NCBI GenBank assembly: GCA_937983055.1
Contig: CALJLA010000207.1
Span: 1-6,810 of the forward strand
From: an uncultured Pseudomonadota bacterium
Lineage (GTDB): Bacteria; Pseudomonadota; Gammaproteobacteria; Burkholderiales; Eutrophovitaceae
Length of the DNA: 6,810 nt
Direction: 5' to 3'
Shown here: positions 1-5,305 of the stretch, piece after piece
How positions within the stretch are numbered: position 1 is the first letter of the stretch
Layout of the letters: each line of letters starts with the position of its first letter
Program-made: the position numbers and the translations under genes
Notes under the pieces: generated by a model
The model's input: only the letters and a program-made list of their open reading frames with translations
Told to the model about the DNA's origin: nothing
Databases searched by the model: none

Positions 1-671
1 CGGTGATGCTCGGAGACCGGCTGCTGAACCAGGCCTTGCTGGCGCTGGGTTCGGCAAACCAGGAGGTCAGCGATGCCCATTGGGAGAAGTTGCTGAAGGA
101 ATCGGGCGCGAAGACGCGCTCCGAAGTACTGGCGGAGATCGGGCTGGGCAAGCAGCTCGCAATCGTGGTCGCGCGCAAGCTGCTGTCGATCGGTGATTCG
201 CGTGATGCCGTCAACCGGCTGCCGGGCAGCCTGGTTATCCGCGGCTCGGAGGGCATGGCGCTGCAGTTCGCCAAGTGCTGCCACCCCATTCCCGGGGACC
301 CGATCATCGGCTACCTGCGCAAAGGCCACGGCCTGATAATTCACACGCACGACTGCCCGGTCGCGCGCAAGACGCGGGCCGATCCGGACAAATGGCTCGA
401 CGTAGAATGGGCGCCCGACACCAAGAAGCTGTTCGCGGTCAACATCAAGATGGTGGTGTCGAACCAGCGCGGCGTGCTCGCCAAGGTTGCCGCCGAGATC
501 GCGGAGACCGACTCCAACATCGACAATATCAGCCTGGAGCCGGGCGATTCGTCGGCCTATAGCATCATCCACTTCACCATCCAGGTGGCGAACCGCCTGC
601 ACCTCGCCCAGATCATGCGCAGCCTGCGGCGCATCCCGGAAGTCATTCGCATCACCCGGCTGAAGGGGTAG
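1..671 (+). CDS. spoT: SpoT, bifunctional (p)ppGpp synthetase/hydrolase, C-terminal part (5' end outside window)
   Basis: This is the last 222 codons of a long RelA/SpoT homologue; the reading frame is open at the left edge, with codons starting at base 3. The HD hydrolase, synthetase and TGS domains are missing because they lie upstream of the window. What remains is part of the helical domain (visible residues ~1-75, with LLNQAL and EIGLGK), the conserved-cysteine/zinc-finger domain (FAKCCHPIPGDPIIGY at ~89-104, then HTHDC at ~114-118), and a C-terminal ACT/RRM domain (~142-222) ending RIPEVIRITRLKG. These regions sense ligands and the ribosome or acyl-carrier protein, and control the balance between (p)ppGpp synthesis and breakdown in the cytoplasm. 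SpoT is preferred over RelA because FAKCCHPIPGD closely follows E. coli SpoT (FAKCCRPIPGD), as does the ending. The gene stops with TAG. In many gammaproteobacteria spoT is followed by ridA/trmH; here an unrelated secreted protein follows. Confidence 0.93.
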   Translation, partial: VMLGDRLLNQALLALGSANQEVSDAHWEKLLKESGAKTRSEVLAEIGLGKQLAIVVARKLLSIGDSRDAVNRLPGSLVIRGSEGMALQFAKCCHPIPGDPIIGYLRKGHGLIIHTHDCPVARKTRADPDKWLDVEWAPDTKKLFAVNIKMVVSNQRGVLAKVAAEIAETDSNIDNISLEPGDSSAYSIIHFTIQVANRLHLAQIMRSLRRIPEVIRITRLKG

Positions 672-683
672 GCGTCAGCGCTG

Positions 684-699
684 CTTGACCTGGGTCAAG
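684..699 (+). promoter_or_regulatory. FNR/CRP-family-like operator
   Basis: CTTGACCTGGGTCAAG is a perfect inverted repeat: 7-base arms around a central TG. Its core reads TTGAC-N4-GTCAA. The FNR/Anr/Dnr/FixK consensus is TTGAT-N4-ATCAA, so each half-site differs by one base. The centre (691.5) lies about 41-44 bases upstream of the start point expected from the TATAAT at 723-728, which is the class II activator position typical of FNR-type proteins. The repeat is seen directly; the regulator's identity is inferred. Confidence 0.55.
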
Positions 700-722
700 G
701 TCGTCTGCGCCGCACGGATGGC

Positions 723-728
723 TATAAT
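723..728 (+). promoter_or_regulatory. Promoter -10 element for the cysteine-rich protein/htrA unit
   Basis: A perfect TATAAT. No convincing -35 lies 16-18 bases upstream (GTCGTC-like sequence at about 700-705), which suits an activator-dependent promoter using the inverted repeat at 684-699. The start point would be about 733-737, giving a leader of roughly 25-29 bases before the ATG at 762. Confidence 0.6.
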
Positions 729-761
729 CCGGGTGCGAAATCAGTGCCTGAAAGCCCGACC

Positions 762-1067
762 ATGATGCGCCTGTCCGTAATGCTGCTGTGTGCGCTCCTC
801 GCCCTGCCGGTGACTGCCGGGGATCTGGCCCAGGAGGCTGCGCCGACGCGAAACGGATCGACGGTGGTGCGCAGCGACTCGCTGGAGATACCCGGCCTCA
901 CGGCCGGCTGCCATGTCTGCGAGTGGCGGCCGAAGGCCAACCAGCGGCCGGCCGCGCAGGAGTGCGGCATCGACGATGCAGGCCAGGCGCGCATCGGGCT
1001 GTTCGAGTGCGGCTTTTCGCCTGATTGCGAACGTATCTGCAACTTCGTGCGCTGTGCCGACCTCTGA
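762..1067 (+). CDS. Small secreted cysteine-rich protein of unknown family
   Basis: The product is 101 residues with a clear Sec signal peptide: MMRLS, then a hydrophobic core (VMLLCALLALPV), and a likely cleavage site VTA|GD after residue 19. The mature part of about 82 residues has seven cysteines: C50 and C53 (CHVC), C68, C83, C89, C93 and C98. The last four form a C-x5-C-x3-C-x4-C cluster. There is no CxxCH haem motif and no lipobox. Cysteines in this number in an exported protein suggest disulfides or a metal or cluster site, but I recognise no family and assign no function. The ATG at 762 is chosen because the signal peptide starts there; ATG 765 is equally possible, and GTG 744 would only add MPESPT ahead of the signal. 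The ribosome site is weak (GAAAG about 7 bases upstream). The htrA-type gene follows 45 bases later, so the pair is probably cotranscribed. Confidence 0.68.
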   Translation: MMRLSVMLLCALLALPVTAGDLAQEAAPTRNGSTVVRSDSLEIPGLTAGCHVCEWRPKANQRPAAQECGIDDAGQARIGLFECGFSPDCERICNFVRCADL

Positions 1068-1078
1068 TTTCGATTGCA

Positions 1079-1094
1079 GGAACCGGCCGGTTCC
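1079..1094. repeat. 16-bp perfect palindrome upstream of the HtrA gene
   Basis: GGAACCGG is followed immediately by its reverse complement CCGGTTCC, ending 18 bases before the ATG at 1113. It could be a dimeric operator or a leader hairpin. It also begins with GGAAC, the core of the -35 of sigma-E/AlgU promoters, which drive several HtrA-family genes. The expected -10 partner (TCTGA-like, at about 1102-1106) reads only TCCAC, so a sigma-E promoter is not well supported. Confidence 0.5.
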
Positions 1095-1112
1095 GGCGCG
1101 GTCCACCCTGCG

Positions 1113-2264
1113 ATGCCGTGCATCGCCCGCTTTCCCCGTTGTGCCTGCGCTGGGCTGCTGTTGCTGCTTGCGGCCGCCTGCGGTCGGCCCACGGACGAAG
1201 CGCACTCAACCGACGCCGGGCCCGCGCCCGCGGAAACCGCTGCGCAAGACCGGACGTCCGGCGCCGACTTCTCTCAGCTGGTCGAGCAGGTGGGGGCATC
1301 GGTGGTGAACATCAGTACCACCCGTCGACTGAGCGGGCGGGATCTGCCCGCCCTTCCTGGGCTGCCGGACTCGGGGCCGTTGCGCGATTTCTTTCGCCGT
1401 TTCCTGCCGCCGGAGGGCGATGCCTGGAGCCGGTCACTGGGTAGCGGTTTTCTGATCAGCGAGGACGGCTACCTGCTGACCAACGCGCATGTGGTGGAGG
1501 GTGCGACCGACATCGTGGTGCGGCTGAACGACCGTCGCGAGTTCGCGGCCAAGCTGATCGGCAGCGACGCGCTGTCCGATGTTGCGCTGCTCAAGATCGA
1601 GGCGCGCCAGTTGCCGGCCGCCACGATCGGCGATCCCGCCAAGATCAAGGTGGGCGAATGGGTCATTGCCATCGGCGCGCCCTTCGGCTTCGAGAACTCG
1701 GTAACCGCCGGCATCATCAGCGCCAAGGCGCGGTCACTGCCGGACGAGGGTTATGTGCCCTTCCTGCAGACCGACGTCGCGGTCAATCCCGGCAATTCAG
1801 GCGGTCCGCTGATCAATCTGCGCGGCGAGGTCGTCGGCATCAACGCACAGATTTACAGTCGCAGCGGCGGTTATATGGGGCTGTCGTTCGCCATTCCGAT
1901 CGACCTCGCCATCGATGTCGCCGACCAGCTGCGCATGCACGGTGAAGTCCGACGCGGACGCATCGGGGTGCAGATCCAGAGCGTCGATGCCGCCCTGGCC
2001 GAGTCCTTCGGGCTGGCGCCGCCGCGCGGAGCACTGATAAGCCGGGTAGAGCCGCACAGCCCTGCGTCCCGTGCCGGCCTGCGCGCCGGCGACATCATTC
2101 TCGAGGTGAACGAGGAGCCGGTGCATGAGGCAGGCGACCTACCCCCCATGATCGCCGCGCTCGCGCCGGGCGCACGCGCCCGTCTGCTGGTCTGGCGCGA
2201 CGGTCAGAGCCGAACACTGCGCGTGCCGATCGGCAGAATGTCCGGCGAACGACGCTCGCGCTGA
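1113..2264 (+). CDS. HtrA/Do-family serine protease, single PDZ, predicted lipoprotein
   Basis: Periplasmic trypsin-like protease of the S1C family, which degrades or processes misfolded envelope proteins. From ATG 1113 it is 383 residues. The N-terminus is a lipoprotein signal with core LLLLLAAAC, giving lipidated Cys23; Gly at +2 does not signal inner-membrane retention. The catalytic triad is visible: His126 in TNAHVV, Asp156 in SDVALL, Ser229 in NPGNSGGP. A proline-rich insert with DFFRRF (~residues 77-100) resembles the LA-loop region of DegQ/MucD. One PDZ domain follows (~280-370, with GRIGVQIQ and AGLRAGDIILEVN). DegP, DegQ and MucD usually have two PDZ domains and about 450-480 residues; DegS/AlgW have one PDZ but a transmembrane anchor. 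This protein combines one PDZ with a lipid anchor. An in-frame TTG at 1074 would put 13 residues before the signal and is rejected. The ribosome site is weak. Confidence 0.9.
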   Translation: MPCIARFPRCACAGLLLLLAAACGRPTDEAHSTDAGPAPAETAAQDRTSGADFSQLVEQVGASVVNISTTRRLSGRDLPALPGLPDSGPLRDFFRRFLPPEGDAWSRSLGSGFLISEDGYLLTNAHVVEGATDIVVRLNDRREFAAKLIGSDALSDVALLKIEARQLPAATIGDPAKIKVGEWVIAIGAPFGFENSVTAGIISAKARSLPDEGYVPFLQTDVAVNPGNSGGPLINLRGEVVGINAQIYSRSGGYMGLSFAIPIDLAIDVADQLRMHGEVRRGRIGVQIQSVDAALAESFGLAPPRGALISRVEPHSPASRAGLRAGDIILEVNEEPVHEAGDLPPMIAALAPGARARLLVWRDGQSRTLRVPIGRMSGERRSR

Positions 2265-2270
2265 GGGCCG

Positions 2271-2288
2271 CGTCGCTGCGCGGCGACG
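2271..2288 (+). other. Short GC hairpin after the HtrA gene
   Basis: CGTCGC and GCGACG form a 6-bp stem around TGCGCG, beginning six bases after the HtrA stop codon. No T-run follows, so it is not a convincing intrinsic terminator. It might protect the message 3' end or be chance in GC-rich DNA. Confidence 0.25.
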
Positions 2289-2372
2289 GATTCGCGGTCG
2301 AAATCCCGGCCCGAGCGGTGCAATCGTCGATCGGCTGGCCTATCTCCTTGAATCCACGGCATCGGTACAGGG

Positions 2373-2388
2373 TGGCATGGCGGTTGCG
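2373..2388 (+). promoter_or_regulatory. Sigma-54 (RpoN) -24/-12 promoter candidate
   Basis: TGGCATGGCGGTTGCG matches the sigma-54 consensus TGGCACG-N4-TTGCW at all but two informative positions (T for C at the sixth base, G for A/T at the last). The invariant GG (2374-2375) and GC (2386-2387) have the required spacing. The start point would be near 2399, about 33 bases before the ATG at 2432 and upstream of its GAGG ribosome site. No upstream activator palindrome was recognised, and no bacterial enhancer-binding protein is encoded nearby. Confidence 0.5.
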
Positions 2389-2431
2389 AAAACAGGTGCG
2401 AATCCCGATTCACTTCCCTTGCGAGGCCGTC

Positions 2432-2797
2432 ATGCTGGATCCCCTGATCAATCTCTCCGACCGTACCTGGCGCTCGCTGTCGAGCATCGTGCACGAAGGG
2501 CTGCACACCCTGCTTCAGTTGCTGTTCCTGTCGCTGCTCTTGCTCGGCCTGGGCGGGCTGGTGTTCAAGGCCGTGCGCCCGGGCGGCTGGATCGAATCGG
2601 CGCTCGGCGGCGCCTGGAACGTCCATCCCGGTTATGCCTTGGCAATCCTGGGCGCATTGATCCTGGGGGGTACCTGGGCCAAGCGCGCGGCAGAACGTCT
2701 GCCGCTGTTTAACCGGCGCGGCGACTGGCTGGTGTACGGCTGTCTCGCGCTCGGGGCGTACTTCGCGATTCAGCTGTCGGTCACCGGCGGGCTATGA
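2432..2797 (+). CDS. Small three-helix inner-membrane protein of unknown function
   Basis: The product is 121 residues. The N-terminal stretch (~1-25, MLDPLINLSDRTWRSLSSIV) is probably amphipathic and is followed by three predicted membrane helices: ~26-47 (leucine-rich, ending GGLVFKAV), ~67-82 (YALAILGALILGG) and ~99-116 (WLVYGCLALGAYFAIQL). A short basic loop (WAKRAAERLPLFNRRGD) separates helices 2 and 3; by the positive-inside rule it faces the cytoplasm. I recognise no family and no catalytic or ligand motif. The ATG at 2432 is chosen over an in-frame ATG at 2318 because GAGG (2423-2426) sits 5 bases upstream, and because the 2318 extension would be read through the candidate sigma-54 promoter. 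The gap of 167 bases from the HtrA gene and this promoter suggest separate transcription. The nearest recognisable terminator downstream is at 2986-3017. Confidence 0.72.
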   Translation: MLDPLINLSDRTWRSLSSIVHEGLHTLLQLLFLSLLLLGLGGLVFKAVRPGGWIESALGGAWNVHPGYALAILGALILGGTWAKRAAERLPLFNRRGDWLVYGCLALGAYFAIQLSVTGGL

Positions 2798-2830
2798 CCG
2801 GGCCGCACCTGCGTCGTCACCCACCGACAG

Positions 2831-2866
2831 CACAAAAATCTTTTAAAACATAAAGTTGTCGAAAAC
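2831..2866. other. A/T-rich island in convergent intergenic region
   Basis: This 36-base stretch (CACAAAAATC, TTTTAAAACATAAAG, then TTGTCGAAAAC) is strikingly A/T-rich in otherwise GC-rich DNA. It could contain a promoter: + strand TAAAGT at 2851-2856 matches four of six -10 bases, but no good -35 is visible at normal spacing. It could also be a protein-binding site or simply non-coding drift. Confidence 0.35.
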
Positions 2867-3017
2867 CGCCGGCCCGCCGTCTCCCGCTGGCGACGATGCG
2901 GCGTAGCGGACTGACATGCAGCACCTCAGCCGTAAGAGCGCGAACCTGCTCCTCCCATGACGCGCTGGCGTTCAGCGCGTTTGACAAGGCCGCGGCCCGC
3001 CGCCGCGGCCTTTTTCT
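2867..3017 (+). ncRNA. Possible small RNA or structured 3' UTR
   Basis: Between the A/T-rich island and a strong + strand terminator lies about 150 bases with no credible gene. CGCCGGC (2867-2873) can pair with GCTGGCG (2886-2892), including one G-U pair. ACGCGCTG (2960-2967) pairs perfectly with CAGCGCGT (2973-2980) around GCGTT. The terminator stem at 2986-3012 then follows. Hairpins ending in a terminator are the usual layout of a trans-acting small RNA. The same DNA could equally be the 3' UTR of the membrane-protein message. I recognise no known RNA family (not 6S, 4.5S, tmRNA or RNase P). Confidence 0.3.
2986..3017 (+). terminator. Strong Rho-independent terminator
   Basis: AAGGCCGCGG (2986-2995) pairs perfectly with CCGCGGCCTT (3003-3012) around a 7-base loop, giving a 10-bp stem. 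The T-run that follows reads TTTTTCTT (3011-3018). The T-run is on the + strand side, so it ends rightward transcription. The stem also lies just past the stop codon of the leftward solute-binding gene (3031), but on that strand only TTGT follows, so its action there would be weaker. Confidence 0.85.
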
Positions 3018-3030
3018 TGCCGGCAGCGGC

Positions 3031-4287
3031 TCAGCCTGGCCGCTCCATCTTGCAGGTGGTCGGCAAGACGGTATCGGTTGCCTCGACTCGCGCATCGGTC
3101 CGAAACCCCATCCCGGTACGCTCGATATCGAACTGCACGCTCTCCTCGCCCTGAGGGCGTAGCGTGGAGATGAACAGCGGCTGTAACAGCTGATGATTCT
3201 CCCGGCGCATCCACACTTCGCCCGTCGGGCCCTGGTGCCTCATGTCCTCAAGCGCCAGCGCGATCTTCAGCGGGTCGGTGCCCTGCGTTTGCTCGATCGC
3301 CCGCACCAGCATCTCCGTCGCATGCTGCAACGTCATGAAGAAGAAGTCGTCGTTGCTCTCGGGAAAACGGGAACGGTAGGCGGTAACCAGAGCATCGGAC
3401 GCCTCTCCGCCGGCGTTCGTGTGCCACATGCTGACCTGCTTGACGTGGCCGATGCCTGCCTCGCCGATAGCAGCGGGGCCACCCACGATCCCCGCGTAGT
3501 AGGTGAAGTAATCGACCTGCAGCCCGGCATCCTTGCCGGCCTTGACCAGCAGGGCGAGGTCCGCACCCCAGTTGCCGGTCACCACCGAGTCGGCGCCCGA
3601 AGCCTTGATCTTGGCGATATAGGGCGCGAAATCCTTCACCTTGCCAAGCGGATGCAGGTCATCGCCGACGATGGCGATGTCCGGACGCTTCGCTCGCAGC
3701 ATTTCGCGGGCAGCCTTCGACACCGCGTGACCGAAGGCGTAGTCCTGGTTGATCAGGTACACCTTGCGGATGCTCTTCTGCGCCGCCATGTAGTTGGTCA
3801 GCGCCTGCATTTTCATGTCGGCATCGGCATCGAAGCGAAAGTGCCAGAAGTTGCATTTATCGTTGGTCAGCGCAGGGTCGACCGCGCCATAGTTCAGATA
3901 CAGCACGGTGGCATCGGGATTGCGCTCGTTGTGCTTGGCCACCGCTTCGCTCAGCGCGCCGGCCACCGCGGATGAATTGCCCTGGAACATGAAGCGCACC
4001 TTCTGGTCGATCAACTGGCGCAGCGCGATCAGCGCCTCTTGCGGGTTCGCCTTGGAGTCGAGCGCGACGATCTCGAACTTGCGTCCGTCAAGCACGCCGC
4101 CGCGACTGTTGATCTGCTCCACCACCAGTTGCAGCTCACGCTGGCCGTGCTGGCCCACGTTGGCAAATGCGCCCGACAGAGGGTCGATATAGCCGATCTT
4201 GATGGTTTCCTCCGCCTGCTGGCAGCCGGCGGCCACTACGGTGAATGCGCAGGCGAGCAGGCCGCGAAGCAACGATGTCCGGATCAT
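3031..4287 (-). CDS. Periplasmic solute-binding lipoprotein of a branched-chain amino acid-type ABC transporter (Peripla_BP_6)
   Basis: The product is 418 residues. It starts at an ATG with an ideal ribosome site (AGGAGG, 6-base spacer). The N-terminus is a lipoprotein signal, MIRTSLLRGLLACAFTVVAAGC, cut before Cys22. The mature part opens IKIGYIDPLSGAFANVGQHG, the hallmark first strand and loop of LivJ/UrtA-type binding proteins, and continues with GVLDGRKFEIVALDSKANP, a FQGNSSAVAGALSEA ligand-lobe segment, and KVYLINQDYAFGHAVSKAAREML. The family binds amino acids, urea, amides or aromatic acids; the ligand cannot be read from sequence. No LivH/LivM permease or LivG/LivF ATPase gene is adjacent on either side within the window, so it is an orphan here and must use a transporter encoded elsewhere or serve as a sensor. 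It lies 105 bases downstream of the hydrolase-family gene on the same strand, and the two may share a transcript. Confidence 0.9.
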   Translation of the reverse strand: MIRTSLLRGLLACAFTVVAAGCQQAEETIKIGYIDPLSGAFANVGQHGQRELQLVVEQINSRGGVLDGRKFEIVALDSKANPQEALIALRQLIDQKVRFMFQGNSSAVAGALSEAVAKHNERNPDATVLYLNYGAVDPALTNDKCNFWHFRFDADADMKMQALTNYMAAQKSIRKVYLINQDYAFGHAVSKAAREMLRAKRPDIAIVGDDLHPLGKVKDFAPYIAKIKASGADSVVTGNWGADLALLVKAGKDAGLQVDYFTYYAGIVGGPAAIGEAGIGHVKQVSMWHTNAGGEASDALVTAYRSRFPESNDDFFFMTLQHATEMLVRAIEQTQGTDPLKIALALEDMRHQGPTGEVWMRRENHQLLQPLFISTLRPQGEESVQFDIERTGMGFRTDARVEATDTVLPTTCKMERPG

Positions 4288-4320
4288 GAATGTCCTCCTA
4301 CCCTGAAGATACTTGTGTGC

Positions 4321-4350
4321 GGCGGACGCAATGCCCAGTGGGTATCCGCC
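4321..4350 (-). repeat. Imperfect nested inverted repeat in the leader of the solute-binding gene
   Basis: GGCGGA (4321-4326) and TCCGCC (4345-4350) are perfect complements. Between them lies a near-palindrome, ATGCCCA-G-TGGGTAT (4331-4345), with one mismatched pair. It sits 34-63 bases upstream of the start codon, between the two - strand genes. It could be an operator controlling uptake or a leader hairpin. No clear -35/-10 pair was found beside it. Confidence 0.35.
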
Positions 4351-4392
4351 AGATTCCGGGCGATGTTAACTCAGGCAAGCCCCCGACCGGTG

Positions 4393-5238
4393 TCAGCCCT
4401 GTGCCCTGCGCACCGGATTGGCCAGCTGCCCAAGGCCGCCGATCCTGCACTCGGCAACGTCTCCGTCCTCGATCACCACGGCACCCGGCGTGCCGGTGCT
4501 GATGATGTCGCCGGGATAGAGCGTCGCAACGTGCGAGTGAAACGACACCAGGTAATCCGGCGGGAACGCCATGTTGGCGACGACGTTCTCACGGTGCAGC
4601 GTCGCGTTCTTCCACGTGCCGACCTTCAGCGCCAGCACGTCGCCGACTTCGTCCGGCGTGACGAGCTCGGGCCCGAACGAGAAGAAGGTGTCGAAGTTCT
4701 TCGCGCGGGTCAGATACCGCGGGTTCTTCTGCAGGATGTCTTCCGCAGTCATGTCGATGATCAGGCAGTACCCGGCAATATAGTCGGGCGCATCGGCCTC
4801 CGCGATGCGGCGGCAGACACGGCCAATGATCACGCCCAGCTCGGCCTCCGCCGTCACCCGTTCGGACTGCGGCGGCAGCTCGATGGCGTCTCCCGGGCCG
4901 ATCACGGTGTTGTCGCATTTCATGAACGATGCCGGCTCGGTGGGATAGGGCGCGTTCAGATCGGCGGCATGATCCCGATAGTTCAGGCCGATGCCGAGGA
5001 TCTTGCGCGGATGACGATACAAAGGCCCGGCACGCACCGCGGAGCGCGCAAGCCAGGTGGGGGTCGCTTCGGCATCGCGCACGATCTGCGGCGACAGTCC
5101 GCGCGCGATGAGCCCGAACAGGTCTTCCGGCCATGCACGGCCCAGCCAGGCATTGATCGCCCGCACCGGCACCACCCGATCACCCGTCACTACCGCAGCC
5201 TGCTCGCGGCCTTCGTGATGGATCGTGCACAGCCGCAT
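4393..5238 (-). CDS. Fumarylacetoacetate hydrolase (FAH) superfamily enzyme
   Basis: The product is 281 residues, a normal length for this family of metal-dependent C-C bond hydrolases, decarboxylases and isomerases. The N-terminal cap domain (~1-70) is followed by the catalytic fold: KILGIGLNYRDHA (~79-91), the metal-binding pair Glu131/Glu133 in TAEAELGVIIGR, the third acidic ligand Asp162 in LIIDMTAEDI, Lys180 in RAKNFDTFFSFGP, and the C-terminal GDIISTGTPG loop. Substrates of the family include fumarylpyruvate, acylpyruvates, oxaloacetate and 2-hydroxyhepta-2,4-dienedioate; this one's cannot be decided. The ATG at 5238 is chosen because GGAG stands 6 bases upstream and MRLCTIHHEG is a typical family start. 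An upstream in-frame GTG (5268) lies inside a palindrome and lacks a ribosome site. The start is only 25 bases past that palindrome and 67 past tRNA-Lys, leaving little room for its own promoter. Confidence 0.88.
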   Translation of the reverse strand: MRLCTIHHEGREQAAVVTGDRVVPVRAINAWLGRAWPEDLFGLIARGLSPQIVRDAEATPTWLARSAVRAGPLYRHPRKILGIGLNYRDHAADLNAPYPTEPASFMKCDNTVIGPGDAIELPPQSERVTAEAELGVIIGRVCRRIAEADAPDYIAGYCLIIDMTAEDILQKNPRYLTRAKNFDTFFSFGPELVTPDEVGDVLALKVGTWKNATLHRENVVANMAFPPDYLVSFHSHVATLYPGDIISTGTPGAVVIEDGDVAECRIGGLGQLANPVRRAQG

Positions 5239-5263
5239 CGGTCGCTCCGGCGTCAGGGCAGAG

Positions 5264-5295
5264 ACCACGACGCCGGCAATTGCCGGCGTCGTGGT
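5264..5295. repeat. 32-bp perfect palindrome between tRNA-Lys and the FAH-family gene
   Basis: The left half ACCACGACGCCGGCAA (5264-5279) is followed directly by its exact reverse complement (5280-5295), with the axis in AATT. In RNA it would form a stem of up to 14 bp with a four-base loop. It begins 10 bases after the tRNA 3' end. As a leftward terminator it lacks a U-run (TCTCTGCC follows); rightward the run is only TTTCTGTT. It may be a weak terminator or processing signal for the tRNA transcript, an operator, or a mobile-element footprint. Confidence 0.85.
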
Positions 5296-5305
5296 TTCTG
5301 TTGGA

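Noticed and set aside
685..728. TTGACC (685-690) as an ordinary -35 for TATAAT (723-728)
   Set aside because: The spacing is 32 bases, too long for a sigma-70 promoter; it fits better as half of the inverted repeat.
1074..1112. TTG at 1074 as the start of the HtrA gene
   Set aside because: It would place 13 residues before the lipoprotein signal and has no ribosome site; ATG 1113 starts directly at the signal.
2204..2626. A 140-codon - strand open frame over the end of the HtrA gene and start of the membrane protein
   Set aside because: It overlaps two better-supported + strand genes, has no ribosome site and a low-complexity Q/R-rich translation.
2851..2877. Possible sigma-28 promoter (TAAAGTTG)
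   Set aside because: The -10 position reads CGGCCCGC rather than GCCGATAA, so only the -35 half resembles the consensus.
2817..3095. Small - strand frames in the convergent intergenic region, including a 24-codon frame ending in the A/T-rich island
   Set aside because: The longer one is read through the terminator stem and the end of the solute-binding gene; the short one has only a weak GAGG and nothing else in support.
3193..3975. A 260-codon + strand open frame opposite the solute-binding gene
   Set aside because: Antisense shadow of a well-supported lipoprotein gene; no ribosome site or domain.
5239..5268. GTG at 5268 as the start of the FAH-family gene
   Set aside because: It lies inside the 32-bp palindrome, has no ribosome site, and adds ten residues not typical of the family; ATG 5238 has GGAG at good spacing.
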